NCBI GenBank assembly: GCA_947440875.1
Contig: CANETG010000052.1
Span: forward strand, 1-12,743
Origin: Bacteriovoracaceae bacterium
GTDB taxonomy: Bacteria; Bdellovibrionota; Bacteriovoracia; Bacteriovoracales; Bacteriovoracaceae
Length of the DNA stretch: 12,743 nt
Direction: 5' to 3'
Shown here: piece by piece, positions 5,602 through 12,641 of the stretch
How positions within the stretch are numbered: the stretch's first letter is position 1
How the letters are laid out: each line of letters opens with the position of its first letter
Made by a program: the position numbers and the translations under genes
The notes under the pieces: model-generated
Seen by the model: the letters and a program-made list of their open reading frames with translations, nothing else
Told to the model about the DNA's origin: nothing
Databases searched by the model: none

Positions 5602-6242
5602 ATCACACCCGCTTCACAAAGTTCCTGTGCCCTGTTACCAAAATAATAGGGCACAGAATTCGCCTTACCCTCTGGACTATTGTCCCCATGGGAATAGCCA
5701 ACAAAATGCATATATTCATGAACGAGAGTATTGATCATCGAGCAGGTTTTACGTTCAAGTTTATACTCGTTAAAAAATGCAGTTCCACCTTTATGAAAAG
5801 CAACTGTTACCATCTGACGAGAAGTTGGTTCAAAAGTTGTGACCTTCAAACGAACTTTGTCCTCAAGACGTTTAAGGATTTCGGTAAGGGTATCAGAAGT
5901 GTAATCAAAATCTATTTTCTTAATGATATCTCGTTTAAAGAGAACCATCCGAAAGAAGTCATTTGCTCTTGGCATGAAACGATCAAGTTTCTTCGGTGCC
6001 ATCTCATCGGCCACAAATCGAGAAAGTTCTTCGACACGTGATTTTCTTAAAAGTTTGAGGGCAAGTTTTTCACACAAATTCCCGACGGTTAAATCTCGTC
6101 TGGATTCCTCGTTATCTTCAAAAGTGACAGTGACATCGTGAAACTCATGCCTTCCACAATCAAGAGTGGGAAGATAGATCTCCTTCACTGACGCCATCGC
6201 CGTCGTAGAAAGTAAAACCAGCCAAAATAAAAAAAGCTTCAT
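5598..6242 (-). CDS. Secreted zincin-like protein with HExxHxxGxxH motif
   Basis: The product is 214 residues. It begins with a signal peptide (MKLFLFWLVLLSTTAMA, cut near Ala17-Ser18). The motif HEYMHFVGYSH (His175, Glu176, His179, Gly182, His185) has the three-His metzincin arrangement, and NSVPYYFGN follows it. Four cysteines in the mature part could form two disulfides in the periplasm or outside the cell. It looks like a distant paralogue of the convergent lipoprotein: near-equal size, the zinc motif at almost the same position, and a shared SVPY element. GAGGGGG lies 4 nt before the ATG. The start is only 36 nt after the stop of the 1117-residue coiled-coil gene, so it may be the last gene of that operon. 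Substrate is unknown; peptidase activity is inferred from the motif. Confidence 0.8.
   Translation of the reverse strand: MKLFLFWLVLLSTTAMASVKEIYLPTLDCGRHEFHDVTVTFEDNEESRRDLTVGNLCEKLALKLLRKSRVEELSRFVADEMAPKKLDRFMPRANDFFRMVLFKRDIIKKIDFDYTSDTLTEILKRLEDKVRLKVTTFEPTSRQMVTVAFHKGGTAFFNEYKLERKTCSMINTLVHEYMHFVGYSHGDNSPEGKANSVPYYFGNRAQELCEAGVI
5625..5656. repeat. Perfect 9-bp inverted repeat just past the lipoprotein stop
   Basis: CTGTGCCCT (5625-5633) and AGGGCACAG (5648-5656) are perfectly complementary, with a 14-base loop. It starts 24 nt after the lipoprotein stop and lies inside the C-terminal coding part of the convergent zincin gene. There is no T-run on either strand. It may stabilise the 3' end of the lipoprotein mRNA or slow polymerase in this overlap. 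Confidence 0.4.
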
Positions 6243-6278
6243 CTCTCCCCCTCTTTTAAGTGAGGAAGATTTATCACA

Positions 6279-9200
6279 CTAAGGTTGTCCCGCCATACTG
6301 CGGCCCGGGAGATACTTCTCGTTATAGTACTTTTCAAAATACTCGCGGCGAAAGTCTGCGAATTTTTCACGTTTTGACTCATCCGGAATTTTTTCACCGA
6401 GCCATGCTAGTTGCGCTGACTCATAGTCTCGCATTTTTTTGATACCCTGATTCAAGATTTTAGGATGAAGCTCTTTTTTGAGATTTCCGAGTTCAGTCAC
6501 GAGACTTCCTTCGGCAGAAATGAAATCCATCGCAATATCCTCAGAAAGTTCAAGATCCCTTACGATGAAATCATGAACTTTGAGGATCCAATCGTTTTGA
6601 AATTCTTCTTGGGCATAAACCTTATCAAAGTCAGTCGTATAAACGATGTTATCTGTGTAGTTTTCTTTGTAGCCTTGGGTCGTGGTGGGAGTGAACGTAT
6701 TTTTTTCACGCCATTCAATTTTCTGTTTGTCAGCGTACAATTGGGAAGCCGATTCCTGTCGCTGGAGGATATCTCCGACCTGATTCATCATATCGGTTCG
6801 AAAGTTTCCAACGTCTGCCATGACAACAGTCGCAACCGCAGCTGGAACTCCGAATCGTAAAGCAAATTTTCGGACGACGGGACCGATTTTCTTCTTATCT
6901 GCTGGATTCATATCAAGAATCTGTTCAACTTCTTTTTGTCTCTCAGAAGAAACTCCGTTGATGACAGCCTCCAGGGTTTCACTGATGCGCTTGCGCCATA
7001 GCTGGTCTTCTTGTTTGACCAGTTCGACATCCGTGCTTAGGAGATTCATGATCGCACGAGTGGCATTATCAACGCGGTCACGTTTAGTTTTTTCAAAGGC
7101 TTCTTTTTCTTTCTTCATTTCTTGATCAAAATTATTCTGGTGGCGGAACTTTGATTCGTTGATGTGCTCAAGCATGGACTTTTTCTTTTTCTCAAGTTCC
7201 TCTGCTTGCTGTAAACGGAGCTCTCCAATCTCTTTCATCGTCCGCAGTTTTTCTGCGTCGAGCTCATTTTTCATTCCAACTTTCAAGTCTTGGAAGCGAG
7301 AATTTTCATCTTCTCTTAACTTCGCGACTTTCTTGAGTTCGCTTTTTTTCACATCGTCTAGTTTTTTCTGGGCGGCAGCTTCCATTTTCCGAAGTCGTGA
7401 CTCATGGTCATGTTTCATACTTTCAATGAAAGTTTCTCCCTTCTCACGTTTCATGGTGAGATAACCTTTGATCTTTTTCTTCCCAGAAGTAAGTTCCGCT
7501 TGAAGATCAAGCTCAGTTCTTTTTATGAGCTCCCGGCTATCGAGACGTGCTTTATTAAGAATAAGTTCAGCTTCTTTTTCTTTTCCTTTGAGGTATTCCT
7601 GCGCTTCTTTCATGCGCCTGTGAGCAACTCCCTCTCTCTCATCTGCCGACTCAGTCGCCGCCGATAACCGGAGAGAGGCCTCGCGAATCATTGAAGACTC
7701 CTGATCTCGCGCGTCTCGAAGAATTTTTTCGGCCTCCGCATGAACATCCACTTTCATCATATGGAGCTTTTCTTCTTTTTTTCGGTACTCATTTTCTACT
7801 TCGGCTAAAGACTTCTGCTTAAACGATTCTACTTCGGCCAATGTAACGCTTTTTTCAGCAAAGATTCGCGCTCTTTCCTGATTCTTAAAGTTTTCAACTT
7901 CAAGCTTTGCTTCCTCGAGATTTTCTTTAATCTCAGTTTCCACATCCATGAGTTTGATTGACAGTGATGAAAAATCTCGCTGAACGCGATCTCGCTCATG
8001 GTTGAGCCGGATGATTTCAGTGTTCAACGCTTTCATCTCGTCTTGGAGAGCAATTTTATGCACATTGAGTTCTAAGACTGAGCCCTCGAGGGATGATTTT
8101 TCTTTCTGGAGGGAGCGGGACTTGGAATTCATCTCCTCGACTAAATTCTGGAGCCGCAACCTTTCCGCTTCTTGTCCATTGTTTATCTTTATCCCTTCTT
8201 CGATGGAAGAGCGAATTTGGCTGAGATCACTTTCAAGCTTCGTTTTTTGTTCGAAGTACTTCTCCTCAAGGCCGCGCTTTTCTTCCTGGGCTTTTTTAGA
8301 AAGGCTGTTTAATTCCTGGTGAATGGATTTCATCTTAAGATCGAGGACTTTTTCTTCGCTCGTGAGTTGCCCGAGACGCATATCCGAGCGCTCAACCTCA
8401 AACACGAGAGTCGAAAGCTTCCGTTGTGCATCCTGTGCATCAAATTCGACTTTGTTGAGCTGCCCTTTTTTGGATGAGAGCTTTTCTTCTGCCTTCATGA
8501 GCTCAATTCGCAGCTCTGCATTGAGATTCTTGAGATTAAACTCCTGATCTTTATGCTGCTCGATTTGTTCAATAAGTCGACCTTTCTCCCCTTCGAGAGC
8601 TGAAACATTCCCCCTCGTTTCTACCGTTTTTACCTGTAACTCTTTCCGTTGGTTTTCGAGGAATTCAATCTCCTCCTGCATTCCCTGTACTTCATGATCA
8701 AGCAGAGTCTTCTCTTTAAGCACCTGGGCCATGTGCTCGCGGATTCGTGCCGTCTCTTTGACAGCAATTTGATTTCTTACGAGAATGGATTCTACCCTTC
8801 TGGTTTCTTCTTCGATCTCTTGTTCTTGATCTTTATATTCGTGAGCGAGATCCAGAAGTTCTTCTTCACGATTTTTCGCCTCGAGTTCGAGGTCTGAGAG
8901 TCTTTGTCTTTGTTTATCAACTTCTCGGAGACGATCGTCGCGATCATCTTTGAGATTTCTTAACACGAGATTCTGAGCGACGATATTTTCTTTGAGCTGA
9001 CGCTCATCGGTCTCAAGACGTTTGACGTAATCGCGCAGATCACGCACTTTACCTTCTTCGTCCTGAAATTTTTGGTGGTTCGATCTCAGTTCTTTGCCCA
9101 ATTGTTCTTTCTGAGAACGAAGCCCCTCAACTTCGACGGATAATTTTCCTTTTTGTTGCGATTCCTTCTGGTAAGACATTAATAATTCATCGAGGTCATG

Positions 9201-9632
9201 ACGCTTTCTTCCCTCTTCATGGGAGAGCGACTTGAGTTCACTTTCTTTTTCCCGAAGACGGAAATTCATTTTATCGAGACGCTCTTTAAACTCCGCTTCA
9301 AAGAACGGAGGAGGGTCTTCAGTCTCTTTCTTGGCGCGAGAGACCGAAATCTGATAGCGTGAGTTCTGGATCGTGATCGCCTCCCCTTCTTGATACCGAA
9401 CTTCCTCGCGGTGCGGGAGTGTCAGTGAATTGAGAAACATCTGATGATCGCTCCCTAAATCTTTGATGAATATATTTCCTCCCGAAATCTTCACCTCAAG
9501 AAGTTTCCCTAAAACGTCAGGGAGATTCAGGTCACATTTTTCATCAGACCCCACGAGGATGGGACCTAGAGAACTGAAAAGATATTCCTGACTCTGACCG
9601 TCTCTTGAAACTTTTATTATCAGTGAAGACAC
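6279..9632 (-). CDS. Giant coiled-coil protein with degenerate FHA-like domain, third component of a MotAB-like machine
   Basis: The product is 1117 residues with no signal peptide, so the N-terminus should be cytoplasmic. Residues 4-98 look like an FHA fold (ILVGSDEKCDLNLPD, then IFIKDLGSDHQMFLN), but the phosphothreonine-binding Arg, Ser and Asn of canonical FHA loops are missing. About residues 112-870 are nearly continuous heptad-type coiled coil, very rich in Glu, Lys, Arg and Gln. A hydrophobic segment at 923-942 (FALRFGVPAAVATVVMADVG) could be a membrane or docking helix. Residues 943-1117 form a distinct C-terminal domain with many Trp, Tyr and Phe. GTG 9632 is preceded 4 nt upstream by GGAGG. 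It starts 17 nt after the MotA-like gene, so it is cotranscribed. I do not recognise the full-length protein; a scaffold or transmission role is inferred. Confidence 0.9.
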   Translation of the reverse strand: MSSLIIKVSRDGQSQEYLFSSLGPILVGSDEKCDLNLPDVLGKLLEVKISGGNIFIKDLGSDHQMFLNSLTLPHREEVRYQEGEAITIQNSRYQISVSRAKKETEDPPPFFEAEFKERLDKMNFRLREKESELKSLSHEEGRKRHDLDELLMSYQKESQQKGKLSVEVEGLRSQKEQLGKELRSNHQKFQDEEGKVRDLRDYVKRLETDERQLKENIVAQNLVLRNLKDDRDDRLREVDKQRQRLSDLELEAKNREEELLDLAHEYKDQEQEIEEETRRVESILVRNQIAVKETARIREHMAQVLKEKTLLDHEVQGMQEEIEFLENQRKELQVKTVETRGNVSALEGEKGRLIEQIEQHKDQEFNLKNLNAELRIELMKAEEKLSSKKGQLNKVEFDAQDAQRKLSTLVFEVERSDMRLGQLTSEEKVLDLKMKSIHQELNSLSKKAQEEKRGLEEKYFEQKTKLESDLSQIRSSIEEGIKINNGQEAERLRLQNLVEEMNSKSRSLQKEKSSLEGSVLELNVHKIALQDEMKALNTEIIRLNHERDRVQRDFSSLSIKLMDVETEIKENLEEAKLEVENFKNQERARIFAEKSVTLAEVESFKQKSLAEVENEYRKKEEKLHMMKVDVHAEAEKILRDARDQESSMIREASLRLSAATESADEREGVAHRRMKEAQEYLKGKEKEAELILNKARLDSRELIKRTELDLQAELTSGKKKIKGYLTMKREKGETFIESMKHDHESRLRKMEAAAQKKLDDVKKSELKKVAKLREDENSRFQDLKVGMKNELDAEKLRTMKEIGELRLQQAEELEKKKKSMLEHINESKFRHQNNFDQEMKKEKEAFEKTKRDRVDNATRAIMNLLSTDVELVKQEDQLWRKRISETLEAVINGVSSERQKEVEQILDMNPADKKKIGPVVRKFALRFGVPAAVATVVMADVGNFRTDMMNQVGDILQRQESASQLYADKQKIEWREKNTFTPTTTQGYKENYTDNIVYTTDFDKVYAQEEFQNDWILKVHDFIVRDLELSEDIAMDFISAEGSLVTELGNLKKELHPKILNQGIKKMRDYESAQLAWLGEKIPDESKREKFADFRREYFEKYYNEKYLPGRSMAGQP

Positions 9633-9649
9633 AGGACCTCCGAAGCTTA

Positions 9650-10690
9650 TTATGCGACTTCTCTTTCTTTAGGATTGACTGTCTTTGCTGGTGCTTTCCC
9701 CCCGAGGGCTTCAGATGCCACATGGGAGTTGATCGGAGCGCGGCCCATTTTTCCCCACCAGCGGCTGATGGGTCTGACTAACTGAAGGAAGCCAATTTCT
9801 ACGTTGAGTTCTTTTGAGATGAGATCTTCGGAGAGGATTTCAATAGGATCTCTTTCCGAATCAAATGTTGTCATTTCTTCTGGAAGCTTGTTACTCGATG
9901 ACATATTCCAGAGGACATCGAACTCATTTTCCAGTCGCTCGATTGTTCCCATGTAAACTTTTTCACAGCTAAAGAAAGTGTTGATGAGACCCATGAGGAC
10001 AGAAAGAATGATTCCGATGATGGAGGTCGACATCGAAAACGATATTTTTAAAAGAAAATTATCCATGATGACCTTGGAGCCTTCGACATCCGAGAGGTTC
10101 ATTCCCCCAAGCTCCGGAAGAGCTTTCATGATTCCGAGAAAGGTTCCGAAGATTCCGCCGACGATAAATAATCCTGGAACGGTATTGAGGAAATCGTTGA
10201 AGACCCCGACGGGAACGATCCCGAACACCCTATTGAAACAGGGATTATTCCGGAGGACGGAGTTTGAGATCTCAAGAAATTTCGGACGCTCACCCCACTT
10301 CAGGTACCGAACCTGTTTTTGGATATCGTGAACCATGCGGGCTGAGCCTTGCTGGACCAGAAAGACTCTGTCCGTGACCGTCATGATCGCATCAGGGTTA
10401 CGACGTTTCAGAATCGCTCGGACTTCGAATACTTCGTAGTAAGTAATTTCAAGAAGACGCTTACAGATGACGTAAAATGACTGCTCAGCCTTTTCATCTC
10501 TAGCGTCCATAAATTTCTTCACTCGTTTACTGAATTCTTTTGAGAACCAGTCTTCACGTTTTACTGTGTAATAGATGAGAAAGCGCAGTGTTGCAGCGAA
10601 GATAAAAAACAAACCCATCGCTGGCATCAAAAGATCGGTGGCAAACACCACCACTCCATCAACGATTCCTTGAACTAAGTCCTGACTCAT
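9650..10690 (-). CDS. MotA/TolQ/ExbB-family channel protein
   Basis: The product is 346 residues. TM1 is about 13-43. A cytoplasmic helical domain of about 120 residues follows. TM2 (about 170-190) reads NTVPGLFIVGGIFGTFLGIM, with Pro172 and Thr183 at positions typical of the family. TM3 (about 215-240) reads SFSMSTSIIGIILSVLMGL. The PGLFxxxGIxGTFxGI string resembles ZorA and MotA-type stators more than classical ExbB. It should form the ion-conducting ring around the TM helix of the MotB-like protein encoded just upstream. A cytoplasmic tail from about 245 includes acidic segments and a basic end. The Shine-Dalgarno AAGGGG overlaps the stop of the preceding gene, and the gap is 9 nt. The family is clear; the system is not a recognised one. 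Confidence 0.9.
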   Translation of the reverse strand: MSQDLVQGIVDGVVVFATDLLMPAMGLFFIFAATLRFLIYYTVKREDWFSKEFSKRVKKFMDARDEKAEQSFYVICKRLLEITYYEVFEVRAILKRRNPDAIMTVTDRVFLVQQGSARMVHDIQKQVRYLKWGERPKFLEISNSVLRNNPCFNRVFGIVPVGVFNDFLNTVPGLFIVGGIFGTFLGIMKALPELGGMNLSDVEGSKVIMDNFLLKISFSMSTSIIGIILSVLMGLINTFFSCEKVYMGTIERLENEFDVLWNMSSSNKLPEEMTTFDSERDPIEILSEDLISKELNVEIGFLQLVRPISRWWGKMGRAPINSHVASEALGGKAPAKTVNPKEREVA

Positions 10691-10699
10691 AAATTCCCC

Positions 10700-12451
10700 T
10701 TAATCCTTTAAGTTGAAGCGAATGATCACTTTCTGCGATTTTTCGCAATTATATTTAGCGCAGTAATCTTTGTGATCGAGCCCTGAGGCAATATCCCGCC
10801 CTTTAACTTCCTCTGCTAAGAACGATCGCCCTGTGACTTTCACCAGCGGCAGCATGTCTTTTTGGTGCTGGTAAATCATTTCTTTCTTGTTGAACATATA
10901 GCTGAAGATTGATTTTGCCCGATTGAAAGAAAGATCAAGGTTGTACGAAACCGCAGTCTTGTCTGCATCGCTTAAGCTCTGCGGATCAACGTAGCGCCCT
11001 TTATACGTTGGCGAGGAAAATCCAACGATTTCCACCGAGGAAATTTCTTTGGCTATTTTCTCATCTTCTAGCAGTGCTTTTGAATACGTAGGTACGAACT
11101 TACGAAGGAGCTCTTTCATATTGGGCTTCAGGTCCGCTCGACCGGTGTCGAAGTACTCTCCGAACTGGATCGTCACGTCTCCGTTCTTTCCGTCGACTCC
11201 CGCCTTGATTCCATTTTTGGCGAGCTGGTCAGCAATTTTTTTTGCTAACTTCTTTTTTGCGTTCATGATTTCTTCAGCGCGTTTCAAGTCACCCGAAAGA
11301 CCGTCCTTGTCTTTCTGGAGCTTGTCGATCGCGGCGAGGTAGCGTCCGTGCTCTTTTTTGGCATCGGCCAGCTGGTTGTTCGCATTCTGCGCATCACCTT
11401 TGGCCTTACCAACTTCATCCTTGAGTTTTGCAAGCTCACCATCTAACTGAGCTTTTTCCCCCGCCATTTTATTTTTAAACTCGGCCAGGGCAGAAGCTTT
11501 CTCCGAAGCAGTTGCCTTTTCTTTGTTCAACTGATCTTCAAGCTGTTGGCGTTCTGCGTTCATCTTGTTGTTGAAGTCCGATTTCATCATCGCCATCTTG
11601 GCCTCATGCTCTGCTTGAGCTTGGGCGAGTTCTTCCTTCATGCCCTCTGTGGCGTTCTGGAGTTCAGAGATTTTTTTGGCGTTCGAAAGTTTCATCACAG
11701 CGATCTGGCGATTGAGGACAGTCTGCGATGTGTTTGCTTTCTGAGCGGTATCTCTCAACTCTTTGATCTTCCCTGTCAAATTGGAGTTGAGATTTTGAAT
11801 CTTCGCCTGAGTTTCGTTCAGGCTTTCTGTTTTCTCGACCACCTCATCCTGGAGGCGCGCAACTTCCTGCCTCCGCTGCTCGAGGATTTGTTGCTTCTCG
11901 CGGATTTCCTTATCCTGTTCCGAGATCTTCTGCTGACTTTCAGCAATGATCTGTTTCTTCTCGGAAATGTCTTCGTTTTTCTCCTTAATGACCTCGTTTC
12001 TAAACTTGATTTTTTTATTTGAAAGCAGATTGGTGTTCACAATGTTTCTCACCATCTGTTGGTACTGGTTGAGGGCGCGTGCCTTTGAATCATTCTCAGA
12101 TGCCTGCGCCTCCAGTTGTCTCTTTTCCTCTTTGGCTTCATCCTGAAGTAGAGACAGTTTCCCCATCAACTCTTCATACATGCGGGCCTCCTCCGCTGAG
12201 GCCTCTTTTTCCAAGTAGTCATCCTTGAGCGCATTGTATGCCTGGATTTGTTTTTTCAAATCCTGGTTCTCACTTTTTATTTTTTGATTCTCGATTTGCG
12301 ACTGGACACTCGAAGTTCCAGAGCGGAGAGAGGCAACCACATAGAGAAGGAGAAAAACAACGGAGAGGACCATGAATAGGTCTGAGTAAGAGGTCCAAAA
12401 TGATCCTTCTTCCTCATTCTTCGCTTTCAGTTTCTGGTAATCCAAACTCAT
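10700..12451 (-). CDS. MotB/OmpA-like protein with long periplasmic coiled coil
   Basis: From ATG 12451 the product is 583 residues. The N-terminus has FWTSYSDLFMVLSVVFLLLY, with Asp24 at the entry of the single TM helix, matching the proton-binding Asp of the MotB WxxAYADF motif. About residues 50-410 are coiled coil, far longer than the linker of MotB. The C-terminal OmpA-type peptidoglycan-binding domain (about 424-583) has EYFDTGRADLKPN, VEIVGFSSPTY and NLDLSFNRAKSIF, with Asn504, Asp506 and Arg511 as likely ligand contacts. Cys564 and Cys569 could form a disulfide. An in-frame GTG at 12463 has no ribosome binding site before it, so the ATG is preferred. First gene of the three-gene machine; it anchors the channel to the cell wall. 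Confidence 0.9.
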   Translation of the reverse strand: MSLDYQKLKAKNEEEGSFWTSYSDLFMVLSVVFLLLYVVASLRSGTSSVQSQIENQKIKSENQDLKKQIQAYNALKDDYLEKEASAEEARMYEELMGKLSLLQDEAKEEKRQLEAQASENDSKARALNQYQQMVRNIVNTNLLSNKKIKFRNEVIKEKNEDISEKKQIIAESQQKISEQDKEIREKQQILEQRRQEVARLQDEVVEKTESLNETQAKIQNLNSNLTGKIKELRDTAQKANTSQTVLNRQIAVMKLSNAKKISELQNATEGMKEELAQAQAEHEAKMAMMKSDFNNKMNAERQQLEDQLNKEKATASEKASALAEFKNKMAGEKAQLDGELAKLKDEVGKAKGDAQNANNQLADAKKEHGRYLAAIDKLQKDKDGLSGDLKRAEEIMNAKKKLAKKIADQLAKNGIKAGVDGKNGDVTIQFGEYFDTGRADLKPNMKELLRKFVPTYSKALLEDEKIAKEISSVEIVGFSSPTYKGRYVDPQSLSDADKTAVSYNLDLSFNRAKSIFSYMFNKKEMIYQHQKDMLPLVKVTGRSFLAEEVKGRDIASGLDHKDYCAKYNCEKSQKVIIRFNLKD

Positions 12452-12478
12452 TTTGAATCTCACTTTTAATAATCAATT

Positions 12479-12493
12479 TCAGGATTGCTGCAT
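12479..12493 (-). other. Four-codon leader ORF with a strong ribosome binding site
   Basis: ATG CAG CAA TCC TGA (MQQS) follows GGGAG by 4 nt, a better ribosome binding site than that of the MotB-like gene 42 nt downstream. It is in the same frame as that gene, separated by two TGA codons. It could be a minimal upstream ORF controlling translation, or chance. Only the sequence is seen. Confidence 0.25.
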
Positions 12494-12641
12494 GTTACTC
12501 CCTTGGAAGTGAGATAACGGGAAAATCAACAAATCGAAATGTATTGGCTAGTTAATTGAAATTACTGCGCTAATTCTTTGTGGCGCCTGAATTTATGGGT
12601 GTGAGAACGAATTGAGGCGTTGGCACTTGAGAGTTGTGAAT

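Noticed and set aside
6465..8897. Several plus-strand open frames opposite the giant coiled-coil gene
   Set aside because: Their Ser/Phe-rich products are what antisense reading of Glu/Lys-rich codons gives; none has a good ribosome binding site or family match.
9650..12451. Zorya anti-phage system (ZorAB)
   Set aside because: The channel motif and OmpA-type domain resemble ZorA and ZorB, but no ZorC, ZorD or ZorE-like gene is present, the long coil is in the B-like protein and a third protein, and the third gene has an FHA-like domain. A shared superfamily does not make it Zorya.
9650..12451. Flagellar motA/motB stator
   Set aside because: Gene order is B then A, the MotB-like coil is far too long, and no flagellar gene is nearby.
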